From Bacteroides sp. (GTDB taxonomy: Bacteria; Bacteroidota; Bacteroidia; Bacteroidales; Bacteroidaceae): 64,000 bases of DNA. Below, piece by piece: positions 46,388 to 56,132 of the stretch. The notes below the pieces were generated by a model. The model saw nothing but the letters and a program-made list of their open reading frames with translations, was not told the origin of the DNA and searched no databases. How positions within the stretch are numbered: the first letter of the stretch is position 1; every line of letters starts with the position of its first letter. Location of the stretch: NCBI GenBank assembly GCA_017992695.1, contig JAGOOC010000004.1, positions 40,145 to 104,144 of the forward strand, in the 5' to 3' direction. The position numbers and the translations under genes were made by a program.

Positions 46388-47512
46388 TTAGTCATTCAGC
46401 ATCATCGGCATCAAGAGCATCAACAGATTTTCGTTTTCCTCTTGCATGACAGGCACAATGACACCGGCACGCGAAGGGTCGGCAAGTTCGATAACTACCT
46501 CGTCGGCCGAGATGTTGTTGAGGATGTCGATAAGGAAGGTCGATTTAAAACCGATGCTCATAGCCGATCCGGCATACTGGCACACTTGTGTTTCTTCGGC
46601 CGAGGTAGAGAAGTCAATGTCTTGTGCCGAGATTACGATCTGATTCTCTTGCATGCGTAGTTTGATTAAACTGCTGGCTTGCGAGGAGAAGATAGAGACG
46701 CGGCGCAATGCACCAATCAACTGTTGACGGTCTACCGTCACTTTGTGCGGGTTGTTTTGGGGAATTACTGAGTTGTAATTCGGGTAACGTCCTTCGATCA
46801 AGCGACACGCCATGCGGTAGTTTTCGAGCATAAAAACAGCGTTTCGCTCGTCAAACTCAATCACTACCTCGCCTTGTTCTTTGGGAAGAAGGTTTTTAAG
46901 CAATATAGCCGGTTTCTTGGGCAAGATGAAAGCGGCACGCTCATTACCATGAGCTGCCATCGTTTTGCAACGCACCAGCTTATGGCCGTCTGATGCGACC
47001 ATGGTGATGTCTTCAGTGGTTATATCGAAATAAATACCATTCATGACCGGACGTAATTCGTCATCGGCCGTAGCAAACACCGAACGATTAATGCCGTTAA
47101 GCAGCACTTGTGCCGCCAATTCGACCCGTACTGCACTCTCGCTAAGCGTAGCCGACTGTGGAAACTCATCGGCATTTTGACCCACCAGGCTATATTGGCC
47201 ATTCTGGTACTTCACAGTAATTTCATAGGTTTCGGGGTTAACCTCGAACGCAAGCGGCTGCTCGGGTATCTCCTTGAGCGCATCTATCAACGTTTTAGCT
47301 ACAATGGCAAAGTGTCCATTCGTATCACTGTCATTTACCTCGACAGAGGTAACCATGGTTGTTTCGCTATCAGAAACGGTTACAGACAACGTTCCATCTT
47401 CCAGTTGAAAGAGGAAACAATCTAAAATCGGCAAGGCGTTTTTTGAGTTAATCACGCGGCTGATAGCTTGCAAACGGCTCGAAAGAGCGGTACTTGAAAC
47501 GATAAATTTCAT
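46388..47512 (-). CDS. dnaN: DNA polymerase III beta subunit (sliding clamp)
   Basis: 374 residues, three clamp domains. Blocks MKFIVSSTALSSRLQAISRVINSKNALPIL, NPETYEITVKYQNG, VASDGHKLVR and the C-terminal LLMPMMLND, close to the usual MPMR/MPM end. Processivity clamp for DNA polymerase and partner proteins. First gene of a run of replication, repair and CoA genes; divergent from the DUF3127 gene. Confidence 0.98.
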   Translation of the reverse strand: MKFIVSSTALSSRLQAISRVINSKNALPILDCFLFQLEDGTLSVTVSDSETTMVTSVEVNDSDTNGHFAIVAKTLIDALKEIPEQPLAFEVNPETYEITVKYQNGQYSLVGQNADEFPQSATLSESAVRVELAAQVLLNGINRSVFATADDELRPVMNGIYFDITTEDITMVASDGHKLVRCKTMAAHGNERAAFILPKKPAILLKNLLPKEQGEVVIEFDERNAVFMLENYRMACRLIEGRYPNYNSVIPQNNPHKVTVDRQQLIGALRRVSIFSSQASSLIKLRMQENQIVISAQDIDFSTSAEETQVCQYAGSAMSIGFKSTFLIDILNNISADEVVIELADPSRAGVIVPVMQEENENLLMLLMPMMLND

Positions 47513-47550
47513 ATATTTCCGAATGTTTAAATTTTTGTTTTATGAATGCA

Positions 47551-47558
47551 CAAAAATA
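47551..47558 (-). promoter_or_regulatory. -7 box for dnaN
   Basis: Minus strand TATTTTTG (47558-47551), 38 bases before the dnaN ATG; only the -7 half is convincing. Confidence 0.45.
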
Positions 47559-47615
47559 CAAATAAAGATTGGCACACGCTAACAAAACAGAAGAAAAAAG
47601 AGGAGTTGTTCGTGG

Positions 47616-47641
47616 GATATTGGCAAAAAATTGTAACTTCG
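47616..47641 (+). promoter_or_regulatory. Possible promoter of the DUF3127 gene
   Basis: TTGG near 47620 followed by TAACTTCG (47634-47641), a degenerate -7 box, about 24 bases before the ATG. Spacing is short, so this is tentative. Confidence 0.35.
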
Positions 47642-47664
47642 CCGCAGATTTTAAAATTATCATA

Positions 47665-48036
47665 ATGGAATTTACAGGAAAAGTTATCGCCATACTCCAG
47701 CCCAAAGGGGGAGTGTCTAAAACCGGCAATGAGTGGAAAGCACAAGAGTTTGTTGTTGAAAACCATGATCAATATCCTCGAAAAATGTGTTTTGAAGTGT
47801 TTGGCACTGACAAAATAGAACAATTCAACATCCAAATGGGAGAGGAATTAGCCGTCTCTTTCGATATCGACGCACGCCAATGGCAAGATCGTTGGTTCAA
47901 CAGTATCCGTGCATGGAAAGTAGAGCGCGTAGGTGCAGGTGCACCCTCAGCTACGGGCGCTCCCGTTCCTCCTCCCGCACCGTCGGCAGCACCCGAATTT
48001 CTGAGCAGTGATGCCAAAGACGATTTACCGTTCTAA
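47665..48036 (+). CDS. DUF3127 protein with SSB-like C-terminal tail
   Basis: 123 residues from the ATG at 47665 (MEFTGKVIAILQPKGG); the longer frame from 47569 runs through the promoter region. About residues 1-85 fit a single OB-like beta barrel typical of DUF3127 (GNEWKAQEFVVENHDQYPRKMCFEVFG, ELAVSFDIDAR). A proline/alanine-rich linker then leads to DAKDDLPF, the same acidic-hydrophobic tip by which bacterial SSB recruits partner enzymes. This strongly suggests a single-stranded-DNA-binding or SSB-mimic role, supported by the divergent dnaN gene. Not proven. A strong terminator follows. Confidence 0.88.
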   Translation: MEFTGKVIAILQPKGGVSKTGNEWKAQEFVVENHDQYPRKMCFEVFGTDKIEQFNIQMGEELAVSFDIDARQWQDRWFNSIRAWKVERVGAGAPSATGAPVPPPAPSAAPEFLSSDAKDDLPF

Positions 48037-48117
48037 ACAACGTGCCTCTTTCTCAATGAAAGCGACTGCTACGAAGCGACAACAGGGCAAAGGTTGGCAC
48101 TGTTATCTGTACCACTT

Positions 48118-48154
48118 AGCAACAACAGGAATCCTGTTGTTGCTTTTTCTTTTT
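48118..48154 (+). terminator. Intrinsic terminator of the DUF3127 gene
   Basis: 13-bp perfect arms (48118-48130 and 48132-48144), one-base loop (A48131), then a T-rich tract to 48154. Confidence 0.88.
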
Positions 48155-48485
48155 ACACCTACCGGTAGCAATAGGCGAGGCACCTCGTATTTCTCGTCCC
48201 AATGTACTTTCTTTGTTTTTATAAACTCTCTTTATAATGTTGTGCAAAGGGGTGCGCAACTCCTTTTGGAGGACGATGTATCCAGCTGAATAACAGCGCA
48301 TTGCAAACCATTGAGAGGTACACAAATGGTGCGCACATTTTGAAAAGTTTTTTCGGTTTAAATGTTGTTTTTTATTAATTTGAGACCCATACGCTCTTGA
48401 CTAAAGTGTAATATTTTCTTGAGCCGAGAGAGATACTCTTTTAAATCGATACCAATACGCTTTCAATCGATTATCAGCCAAACGT
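48155..48485. other. 330-base gap, no gene recognised
   Basis: Lies between the DUF3127 terminator and the end of the gene at 48486. No supported ORF, RNA gene or repeat was recognised. A small RNA cannot be excluded. Confidence 0.55.
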
Positions 48486-50108
48486 TTATTGTTGTTTATA
48501 CAACAGCACCACATTGGGCGAAACAACTCCATCGGTACAGGTAAACTGCGCAGCAAGTTTAAAGTGACGAAAGAAGGCTGCATTGCGGAAAAAGAAGCTG
48601 GGGATAAGTCGCACATAGTTTTCGGGCTGAGCAAACACTTTTTCAAGATCGGAGAAGAGCATAAAATGATACATATTTGACAATCCCGAGATCCCATCAT
48701 TATACGCAACCGTGTAATTGAGCACTTCTCCTTTTTCAACACAATCCATGTAAAGCAGCAGATCAGCAGGATCGGGAGCAAGCAGTAATCGTCCGGCATA
48801 GAAACATGCATAAGTATGCGATTCGGTCACAGAAACACCGGTTAACTGCGCAAACAACGTATTGCGAGGCATTCTGTAAATCAACTGATTTTGCAGCCAA
48901 ACCGCACTCTTTCTCCCCCCTTTCCACAAGATGTCATCGGGGTCCTCGGGCGAAGTCTCAATTAGATGTTTAAGCACCAACTCAGCCTTGGAAACATCAT
49001 TCGTAGAGAGGCTCATCACAATGGCGGGAGCAGATACACTGTCTTTATGTTCGAAGAGACAAGTGGTTACCTCTATTCCTCCATTCTCTTTCAAATAACG
49101 AATCAGTTCTGCGTCGCGCTCTTCAATGTAAGAGGGATGAGCAGTCGTAACACGTTGCTGGTCGGAGGTGAAATCGAATACAGCCTGCCAATCACTGATG
49201 GATCGATGACTAAAGAAGAAGGTTGTAATAGGAAGAGGCTCGCTCAAAAAACCCTCGATGGGTTGTTGCTTTCGCAACATGTTCATAAAGGTGAGGCAGG
49301 TGTCGGTATCGTGGCTGATACCGGTAAAATAAATAGTTCGTCCACCCATCTTTACATCAAATTCGGTCCACCCACCCAGGGAGGCTTTCGAATGCACACC
49401 ATCGGTCATCTTACCCATATCTAGCGATTGCATACGAGCGTACACAGTAGCCGGTCCATTGAGGCGTTTCTCTTTATGAACCGATCTAAAAGAAGGATCT
49501 TTAAAAAGCGACCTCTTGGATAAAGAGGCGTCTATTACCTGCTCTATCAACCTCTTCTGAAAGCTAACCGCCACAAACCGAGAGGTGAGATAACAGGCCA
49601 GAAAGTTTCCATCGGGCATAGGGTAGATACGAATCTCCTCACCCTTGTAGCTGGATAGTTTAGTAGAAAAAACGCTCGAGAAGTACTTCTGAATGAGTTT
49701 TTCAACCAAACTGTAATCGCCCACTCCCAAACCGCAATAGAGCACTTGGTTTTTGTCATTATCGGGTTCATGAAAGCTGATCAGCATCTTGTTCATTTGC
49801 CGACTTAAGCCATGAGGCGATTCGCTTTGCAATGCATAAATATGCGTTTTTAGCAACGAGAATAGTTTGGAAATATACAGAAAATGGTGATCTTTACTAC
49901 AGTCTAGTTCGTCAATATCTTCGATGAGACTTCCTACGTCATCTATTTCTAGAACCGCAGTAGCATCGGTGGGCACTAACTTATATAGGTTGAATTCTTC
50001 ACGATTTTCGATAGCAGATAGTTTGAAAAATAGATACACAACCAAGGCCGTACAAAAGAGTACAATAGAAGTGGTTACTGCAATTTTCATGACTGTACGA
50101 AGCTTCAT
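48486..50108 (-). CDS. Membrane-anchored protein, DUF3352-like, function unknown
   Basis: 540 residues. A single N-terminal membrane helix (about 8-29, IAVTTSIVLFCTALVVYLFF) anchors a large extracytoplasmic part. The sequence YKLVPTDATAVLEIDD and repeated pairs such as GPATVYARM and TVAYNDGISGL resemble DUF3352-type repeats of mixed alpha/beta modules. No catalytic motif was recognised. A TACTTTTG -7 box lies at 50135-50142. Monocistronic between a 450-base gap and the MBL gene. Confidence 0.7.
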   Translation of the reverse strand: MKLRTVMKIAVTTSIVLFCTALVVYLFFKLSAIENREEFNLYKLVPTDATAVLEIDDVGSLIEDIDELDCSKDHHFLYISKLFSLLKTHIYALQSESPHGLSRQMNKMLISFHEPDNDKNQVLYCGLGVGDYSLVEKLIQKYFSSVFSTKLSSYKGEEIRIYPMPDGNFLACYLTSRFVAVSFQKRLIEQVIDASLSKRSLFKDPSFRSVHKEKRLNGPATVYARMQSLDMGKMTDGVHSKASLGGWTEFDVKMGGRTIYFTGISHDTDTCLTFMNMLRKQQPIEGFLSEPLPITTFFFSHRSISDWQAVFDFTSDQQRVTTAHPSYIEERDAELIRYLKENGGIEVTTCLFEHKDSVSAPAIVMSLSTNDVSKAELVLKHLIETSPEDPDDILWKGGRKSAVWLQNQLIYRMPRNTLFAQLTGVSVTESHTYACFYAGRLLLAPDPADLLLYMDCVEKGEVLNYTVAYNDGISGLSNMYHFMLFSDLEKVFAQPENYVRLIPSFFFRNAAFFRHFKLAAQFTCTDGVVSPNVVLLYKQQ

Positions 50109-50183
50109 AATAATTAGTGTTTACCGGTTAGGCACAAAAGTAACATTAATTACGAAACAAACAGACTATTCACTAAATTATCT

Positions 50184-50945
50184 CTAATCGCCAATTGTTA
50201 ATCCATCAAAGGCCAAATGCACATGTGCAGGAAGCCTCTCGGCTACCTTTGCCTGCAAACCCATGTGATGACTCATGTGGATGAGGTAGGTCTCTTTTGC
50301 TCCGATGCGCTTTACAGCCTCTAGTGCTTGCTCCAAGTTTTGATGCGTGGGATGGGCAGCAGGACGAAGTGCATTTATCACCAAAACATCAAGATTGGTT
50401 AATTGTTCATAAGATTCGTCAGGCATGGTCAGCATATCGGTGATATAAGCCATGTTTCCGATACGATAACCCAGGATAGGCAAGCAACCATGCATTACTC
50501 GCAGCGGAAGAACCTGTGTGTGATTAATAAGAAAAGGGGTGCCTGCTTCGACCTCGTGCAAGGGAATACGGGGCACACCCGGGTAGGTTTGTTCAAGGAA
50601 ACAATAAGGCATGCGAGTGCGCAGCCTGTCGGCCGTATACGTTTCGGCATAGATGGGAATTTCGCCAAACTTACAGAAAGGACGCAAGTCATCTAAGCCC
50701 CCTACGTGGTCGTAATGCTCATGGGTAATCAGCACACCGTCGATTGGCTTAAACGGTAGCGGGAGCATCTGCTGTCGAAAGTCGGGGCCACAGTCAATAA
50801 GTATTCGTGCACCGGCTGTTTCAATTAGCACCGAGGCACGCAATCGCTTGTCTCGCGGATCGCTTGAGGTACATACCTCGCACGTACAGCCTACCTCGGG
50901 AACTCCGGTCGATGTTCCACTTCCTAAAATCCTTACCATGCTCAT
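50184..50945 (-). CDS. MBL-fold metal-dependent hydrolase, PhnP-like
   Basis: 253 residues from the ATG at 50945, which shares one base with the murB stop (TGATG). An internal ATG (50939, MVRILGSGTSTGVPEVGC) is also possible. Metal motif HEHYDHVGG (HxHxDH), later His in MHGCLP and HMSHHMG; N-terminal cysteines GCTCEVC match PhnP-like enzymes. The group cleaves cyclic phosphates or other phosphodiesters; the actual substrate is not known. Probably co-translated with murB. Confidence 0.9.
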   Translation of the reverse strand: MSMVRILGSGTSTGVPEVGCTCEVCTSSDPRDKRLRASVLIETAGARILIDCGPDFRQQMLPLPFKPIDGVLITHEHYDHVGGLDDLRPFCKFGEIPIYAETYTADRLRTRMPYCFLEQTYPGVPRIPLHEVEAGTPFLINHTQVLPLRVMHGCLPILGYRIGNMAYITDMLTMPDESYEQLTNLDVLVINALRPAAHPTHQNLEQALEAVKRIGAKETYLIHMSHHMGLQAKVAERLPAHVHLAFDGLTIGD

Positions 50946-51949
50946 CAAATAATATTCACTTCCGGGTAGATGTGCACCCCAAACTTGTTGTAAACCGAAG
51001 CACGAATGGCATCCGAGAGTGCGATTACATCGGCACCCGTGGCTCCACCTCGATTAACCAATACCAAGGCCTGCTTGTCATGCACTGCAGCACCACCCAT
51101 TGCTTTGCCCTTCCATCCGCACTGATCGATCATCCAACCGGCAGGAATTTTCACTTTATCCGCTCCAATTTCGTAGAAAGGCATTCGGGGATACAGCACT
51201 TGCAACGCTTCAAACTGTGCGCGCAAAACAACAGGGTTCATAAAGAAGCTTCCGGCATTGCCTACCACATGCGGATCGGGAAGTTTGCTGTCTCGAATCG
51301 AGATAATGGCTTGGCGAACTGTGGCGAGCGACGTTTCGGGGTAGCGTTCAAGTTCCTGAAGAATAGTGCCATAGTCGAGAGTATAGTGTTCAATTTTACT
51401 GAGACGAAAGCAGACATGTGTCACAAAGAGATCTCTCATCGCCGCCTGTTTAAACAGGCTGTCGCGGTAAGCATATCCGCACGCCTCGACCGGATAAGAG
51501 GTGATTTCGCCTCTCATATTGACCGTTTCAACCGAAACGATCAGGTCTTTGACCTCAACACCATAGGCTCCGATATTCTGCACCGCACTGGCTCCAACCT
51601 CACCGGGAATGATGGAAAGGTTCTCGGCACCGTACCAACCATGCGCCACACAATGGGCTACAAAATCATCCCAGACCACACCCGCACCAACGCGTAACAG
51701 CACCGACTCGGCCGACTCTTCGAGCAGTTCAATGCCTTTGATGCGCGAGTGCAGTATCACGCCCTCATAATCTTTGGTAAACAGCAAGTTACTACCCCCA
51801 CCGATATGCAAATAGGGAGTGGTGATGCATCCGTTTGAAATCAGTTGGCAGAGCTCATCAATTGAATCGTATTCAAAAAGACAATGAGCCGTTACGTCAA
51901 TGCCAAAGGTGTTGTGCAACAACAAAGAGCAATGTTCTTTTTTTATCAT
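50945..51949 (-). CDS. murB: UDP-N-acetylenolpyruvoylglucosamine reductase
   Basis: 334 residues from the ATG at 51949; the start at 52006 lies within the preceding lipoprotein gene. FAD-binding blocks [30 protein letters not shown] and [12 protein letters not shown] (with catalytic Ser in GSFF), and the Glu near [11 protein letters not shown]. Makes UDP-MurNAc for peptidoglycan. Type I (E. coli-like, with extra C-terminal domain). Starts 13 bases after the DUF4348 gene. Confidence 0.96.
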   Translation of the reverse strand: MIKKEHCSLLLHNTFGIDVTAHCLFEYDSIDELCQLISNGCITTPYLHIGGGSNLLFTKDYEGVILHSRIKGIELLEESAESVLLRVGAGVVWDDFVAHCVAHGWYGAENLSIIPGEVGASAVQNIGAYGVEVKDLIVSVETVNMRGEITSYPVEACGYAYRDSLFKQAAMRDLFVTHVCFRLSKIEHYTLDYGTILQELERYPETSLATVRQAIISIRDSKLPDPHVVGNAGSFFMNPVVLRAQFEALQVLYPRMPFYEIGADKVKIPAGWMIDQCGWKGKAMGGAAVHDKQALVLVNRGGATGADVIALSDAIRASVYNKFGVHIYPEVNII

Positions 51950-51962
51950 AATTTGTTCCTCA

Positions 51963-52814
51963 CTATATACTCGTATCCTCAAACTTATATAACTCCCAGT
52001 TTCCATCGGCCTTGCGTTGAAAGTAGAGTATGTTCGAGAATCCGTTTCCGATACCTTTAAGTGCCAGTATCTTGTAGGGCGACTGTCCGTCGTTTTTTTG
52101 TCCGTAGTTTATGTTTGACAACTTATCAATGGGCAACGTTGGCTTAAAGGCAAACCACTGATTGAGATCGAGGGTTGTCTCTATAACCGAAAAGTCATCA
52201 TCAGGATCGGTTGTAACAAACTGAAGCGGTTGTCGAATGCGCTGACTCTGAAACACACTATCGGTTGAAAAGCGATCGAAGAACGCCACAAAGTCTTCGT
52301 TTTCGGTACTCACTATGGGTTGCAAACGAATGGATTGGAGTATCCAAGCCCCTTTGATTCGCTCAAAATAATACCTCTTCACCATCCGTTTCGGCATAAA
52401 AATCCACTCCACCTGCACCGAGGTGAGTGCATTGCCACCGACCAAGTCCATGTCTTCTTCGCGCTCAAAGAGTAGCGTGTAGAAGCTTTGCTTGGTAAAT
52501 AGGTCATCGTGCTTCCAGTGATTCTCTTCAATTTTAGAGAGAGCCTCTCCATTATAGTAAGGTAACGGAAAGAGCACACGCTGACGTTGCAACGCATCAT
52601 CAGAGGCAAAGGTATAGATAAAATCATCAAACGAGTCATCGGCCTCTATCGGAATAGGACCGGTAAATTTGTTCTCCTCCAGAAGGGTATCCTTCTTGTG
52701 AATCACAGAATCGATCTCGCTCGTAATTGCTGCAAAGGGGTTCATCCTTGCTTTCTTGTTTCCACAAGAGCCCAAGAATGCAAGAACAGCAACCCCTGCG
52801 ATGAATCTTTTCAT
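51963..52814 (-). CDS. DUF4348 lipoprotein
   Basis: 283 residues. Signal peptide with lipobox FLGSC; mature part with [33 protein letters not shown] and [21 protein letters not shown], typical of DUF4348. Outer-envelope lipoprotein, function unknown. Between the threonine-dehydrogenase-like gene (2-base gap) and murB. Confidence 0.88.
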   Translation of the reverse strand: MKRFIAGVAVLAFLGSCGNKKARMNPFAAITSEIDSVIHKKDTLLEENKFTGPIPIEADDSFDDFIYTFASDDALQRQRVLFPLPYYNGEALSKIEENHWKHDDLFTKQSFYTLLFEREEDMDLVGGNALTSVQVEWIFMPKRMVKRYYFERIKGAWILQSIRLQPIVSTENEDFVAFFDRFSTDSVFQSQRIRQPLQFVTTDPDDDFSVIETTLDLNQWFAFKPTLPIDKLSNINYGQKNDGQSPYKILALKGIGNGFSNILYFQRKADGNWELYKFEDTSI

Positions 52815-52816
52815 TT

Positions 52817-53767
52817 TTATAGCTTAGCTCTTAACTTTTGAAGCATATCGATTGTCATACTTTCCAAATCGTACATCGGTTTCCACCCCCACTCGTTGCG
52901 AGCGCAAGTATCGTCAAGGCTATCCGGCCAGCTATTGGCTATGCTTTGCTTCAAAGCATCTACCTCATAGGTCATTTCAAAGCCCGGTACGTGTTTCTTG
53001 ATGGCAGCAAAGATGGTTTCGGGTGCAAAACTCATCGAAGCGATGTTGAATGCATTGCGATGCACCAATTTGGTGGGGTCGGCCTCCATCAATGAGATGG
53101 CAGCGTTCAACGCATCGGGCATGTACATCATATCCATTAAGGTTCCTTCACCAATGGGACAAACAAACTTCTCGCCCTTGACTGCAGAGTAATAAATATC
53201 AACAGCATAATCAGTTGTTCCACCTCCGGGAGGTGTTACATTGGAGATGATGCCCGGAAAACGAACAGCGCGCGTGTCTACACCGTATTTGGTGTAATAA
53301 TAATCGCTTAAGAGTTCGGTCGTAACCTTACTAATGCCATACATGGTACGAGGGCGCTGAATGGTATCTTGTGGTGTTTGCGTGTGTGGTGTATCTGTAC
53401 CAAACGAACCGATAGAGCTAGGAGTAAACACGGCACAACCATGCATACGGGCTACTTCGAGCACATTCCACAAACCGTCGACACCGATTTTCCAAGCCAG
53501 TTTAGGTTTTGATTCGGCTACAACCGACAACAGAGCCGCCAGGTTGTAAATTGTATCAATCTGATACTTCTTCACCACCGCCTCAATGACCTCTTGATCA
53601 GTAACATCGACAATCTCTGTTGGCCCTGACTCTTTTAACTCTCCTTTGGGTTCTGCCCCTTGTATGTAACCTGCAACTACATGAGTGTTGCCGTAGCGTT
53701 TGCGTAACTCTAATGTGAGCTCCGAACCAATCTGTCCGGTTGCTCCTATGACCAGGATATTTTTCAT
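52817..53767 (-). CDS. NAD-dependent epimerase-type L-threonine 3-dehydrogenase
   Basis: 316 residues, extended short-chain dehydrogenase. NAD motif GATGQIGSEL; catalytic Tyr-Lys in YGISKVTTE; VDTRAVRFPGIIS. This UDP-galactose-epimerase-like form is the TDH of many Bacteroidetes (distinct from the zinc MDR form of E. coli). It is divergent from kbl: oxidation of threonine to 2-amino-3-ketobutyrate would feed directly into Kbl. The substrate call rests on that pairing. Confidence 0.85.
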   Translation of the reverse strand: MKNILVIGATGQIGSELTLELRKRYGNTHVVAGYIQGAEPKGELKESGPTEIVDVTDQEVIEAVVKKYQIDTIYNLAALLSVVAESKPKLAWKIGVDGLWNVLEVARMHGCAVFTPSSIGSFGTDTPHTQTPQDTIQRPRTMYGISKVTTELLSDYYYTKYGVDTRAVRFPGIISNVTPPGGGTTDYAVDIYYSAVKGEKFVCPIGEGTLMDMMYMPDALNAAISLMEADPTKLVHRNAFNIASMSFAPETIFAAIKKHVPGFEMTYEVDALKQSIANSWPDSLDDTCARNEWGWKPMYDLESMTIDMLQKLRAKL

Positions 53768-53807
53768 TCTTACAATTAATAACGTATATTTAAGCTAAAT
53801 TGGAGCA

Positions 53808-53815
53808 CAAAGTAA
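53808..53815 (-). promoter_or_regulatory. Possible -7 box for the threonine dehydrogenase gene
   Basis: Minus strand TTACTTTG (53815-53808), one mismatch from TAnnTTTG, 41 bases before the start. Confidence 0.4.
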
Positions 53816-53904
53816 GCACTTTTTTTTCACATTTATACCAAAAAGATATTGTTTATTCCAATAAAAATGGTGTCCTTTGCATAGAAACTTAAAACTCAAA
53901 CGCT

Positions 53905-55092
53905 ATGTACGGGAAAATGAAAGAATACCTCAGCAACACGATTGCTGAAATCAAAGAAGCCGGTCTTTATAAAGAAGAAAGACTGATTGAAAGTGCACAA
54001 CAAGCAACCATTTCGGTGAAAGGAAAACAAGTATTAAATTTCTGCGCCAACAACTATCTAGGACTATCCAATCATCCTCGCCTCATTGAAGCGTCTAAAA
54101 AAATGATGGATCGCCGCGGATACGGTGTATCGTCTGTACGCTTCATCTGCGGAACACAAGATATTCACAAGGAACTCGAAGCTGCCATCTCCGAATATTT
54201 TCAAACCGAAGATACCATTTTATACGCCGCTTGCTTCGATGCCAATGCAGGCGTGTTTGAACCACTATTTACAGAGGAAGATGCTATCATCTCGGATTCG
54301 CTGAATCACGCCTCCATCATTGATGGTGTTCGCTTGTGTAAAGCAAAGCGCTACCGCTATGCCAATGCCGACATGAACGATCTGGAGAGATGTTTGCAAG
54401 AAGCCCAAGCTCAACGTTTTCGCGTCATTGTAACCGACGGCGTATTCTCTATGGATGGCAACGTAGCTCCGATGGATCAACTTTGTGCCTTGGCCGAGAA
54501 ATATGACGCATTGGTAATGGTTGATGAGTCGCACTCGGCAGGTGTAGTAGGTCCTACGGGACACGGGGTAAGCGAACTGTTCAACACCTACGGACAGGTA
54601 GACATCTACACCGGCACCCTGGGCAAAGCCTTTGGTGGCGCATTGGGTGGATTTACCACCGGACGGAAAGAGATTATCGAACTGCTTCGCCAGCGCAGCC
54701 GCCCCTACCTCTTCTCTAACTCATTAGCTCCCGGCATCATTGGTGCAAGCCTCGAAGCATTCTCCATGCTTAAAGAGAGCAATGTATTGCACGATAAACT
54801 GGTAGAGAACGTAACTTATTTCCGCGACAAGATGATCGCCGCCGGATTTGACATTAAACCCACCCATAGCGCCATCTGCGCAGTGATGCTATATGATGCA
54901 AAACTATCACAGGTTTATGCCTCACGCATGCTCGAAGAGGGCATTTACGTAACCGGATTCTATTACCCCGTAGTACCGAAAGACCAAGCACGCATACGTG
55001 TACAACTATCGGCCGGACACGAACGGGAGCATTTGGATAAATGCATCGCAGCTTTTATCAAGATTGGTAAAGAGCTGAACGTAATAAAGTAA
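53905..55092 (+). CDS. kbl: Glycine C-acetyltransferase (2-amino-3-ketobutyrate CoA ligase)
   Basis: 395 residues. PLP lysine Lys241 in TGTLGKAFGGALGG; NFCANNYLGLSNHP; DESHSAG; SNSLAPG. Aminotransferase fold type I, alpha-oxoamine synthase group. Splits 2-amino-3-ketobutyrate with CoA to glycine and acetyl-CoA. A DUF2721 gene follows after 5 bases. Confidence 0.95.
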   Translation: MYGKMKEYLSNTIAEIKEAGLYKEERLIESAQQATISVKGKQVLNFCANNYLGLSNHPRLIEASKKMMDRRGYGVSSVRFICGTQDIHKELEAAISEYFQTEDTILYAACFDANAGVFEPLFTEEDAIISDSLNHASIIDGVRLCKAKRYRYANADMNDLERCLQEAQAQRFRVIVTDGVFSMDGNVAPMDQLCALAEKYDALVMVDESHSAGVVGPTGHGVSELFNTYGQVDIYTGTLGKAFGGALGGFTTGRKEIIELLRQRSRPYLFSNSLAPGIIGASLEAFSMLKESNVLHDKLVENVTYFRDKMIAAGFDIKPTHSAICAVMLYDAKLSQVYASRMLEEGIYVTGFYYPVVPKDQARIRVQLSAGHEREHLDKCIAAFIKIGKELNVIK

Positions 55093-55097
55093 ACATT

Positions 55098-55502
55098 ATG
55101 GAAGAGCTCACGCTTACAACTCCTGCCCTACTTTTTTCGGCAGTTTCGCTGATTCTATTGGCGTATACCAATCGTTTTTTGTCGTATGCTCAACTGGTGC
55201 GCTTGTTACGCGACAGACACATGGAGCATCCCACGGAAGAGATTACCATGGCACAGATTAAAAATCTGCGCCAACGCTTGATTCTGACTCGCACCATGCA
55301 ACAGTTAGGTATCGGAAGTCTTTTTCTTTGTGTAATCAGCATGTTTTTAATATACATCAACTTGCAGTTGCTATCAGTTTATGTATTTGGATTGGCTTTG
55401 CTGTTGCTTATCGCCTCGCTTGGCGTTTCGCTACGCGAAATACAGATATCCATACGAGCATTAGACATCTATTTGAGCACGATGGAAAAGGAGAAGAAGT
55501 AA
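55098..55502 (+). CDS. DUF2721 membrane protein
   Basis: 134 residues with three hydrophobic segments (TTPALLFSAVSLILLAYTN; GIGSLFLCVISMFLIYINLQ; VYVFGLALLLLIASLGV) and a conserved polar helix KNLRQRLILTRTMQQ, typical of DUF2721. Inner membrane; function unknown. Co-directional with kbl. Confidence 0.85.
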   Translation: MEELTLTTPALLFSAVSLILLAYTNRFLSYAQLVRLLRDRHMEHPTEEITMAQIKNLRQRLILTRTMQQLGIGSLFLCVISMFLIYINLQLLSVYVFGLALLLLIASLGVSLREIQISIRALDIYLSTMEKEKK

Positions 55503-55533
55503 GAGTAGCCACATACTGTTGTTATAAATAGGC

Positions 55534-55597
55534 AATGTGCCAATATATCAATGAACGAGCTAGGAAGCTACAAGTCATTGGCATATTGGCACATTGT
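55534..55597. repeat. Imperfect hairpin between convergent genes
   Basis: 22-base arms (55534-55555 and 55576-55597) with 20 matches; loop 20 bases. The arms begin CAATGTGCCAATAT, sharing GCCAATAT with the phoH terminator and GGCACATTG with 12732-12760. No clear T-run. Confidence 0.75.
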
Positions 55598-55646
55598 TAT
55601 TAAGATTATTTATGCGTTGCGGCATCAATCACACGGATACATGGCG

Positions 55647-56132
55647 TTATTCTGTTCTTCTTCCAAGTTCAACATCCATGAAGAACAATCCGGCTTCGCC
55701 TGCTTTCTTCATCCGATCTACAATACCTTGTGCGGTGCTCTCCTCTTCTACTTGTTCGCGAACAAATCCCCACAAAAAATCTTGTGTAGCATTATCTTTT
55801 TCAGAAGCTGCAATTCCTACCAACGTATTAATCATCTTAGATATGTGGCATTCATGCTCATAGGCATGTTGGAATATTTCAATCGGGCTGCCCCATCCGC
55901 TTGGAACCACGTCTATTTTGTCAACTATGGCTATACCGCCTCGCTTTATAATGTATTCGGCAAAAGTGTAAGCATGCTGAAGTTCTTCTTGCGACTGGCG
56001 TTTCATCCAAGTGGCAAAACCAGGATAACCTTCTCTCTCAAAATAGAAAGACATAGATAGATAAAGATTGGCAGACCACATTTCAGCAGCTACCTGATCA
56101 TTTAGTACTTGTTGTAATTTCTCTGTCATCAT
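55647..56132 (-). CDS. Ferritin
   Basis: 161 residues. Four-helix ferritin: VAAEMWSANLYLSMSFYFERE, SQEELQHAYTFAEYII and FVREQVEEESTAQGIVDRMKKAGE carry the ferroxidase Glu and His ligands (AEMW.., EELQHA, EQVEEE). No heme-binding Met of bacterioferritin was noted. Stores iron and detoxifies Fe(II)/H2O2 in the cytosol. Start ATGATG; the first is used. Monocistronic. Confidence 0.95.
   Translation of the reverse strand: MMTEKLQQVLNDQVAAEMWSANLYLSMSFYFEREGYPGFATWMKRQSQEELQHAYTFAEYIIKRGGIAIVDKIDVVPSGWGSPIEIFQHAYEHECHISKMINTLVGIAASEKDNATQDFLWGFVREQVEEESTAQGIVDRMKKAGEAGLFFMDVELGRRTE

Noticed and set aside
48008-48289. 93-residue plus-strand ORF after the DUF3127 gene
   Set aside because: It starts inside the DUF3127 gene in another frame and crosses an intrinsic terminator.
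50807-51697. 296-residue plus-strand frame antisense to murB and the MBL gene
   Set aside because: It lies wholly opposite two well-supported genes, has no recognisable motif, and arises from codon bias of the real strand.
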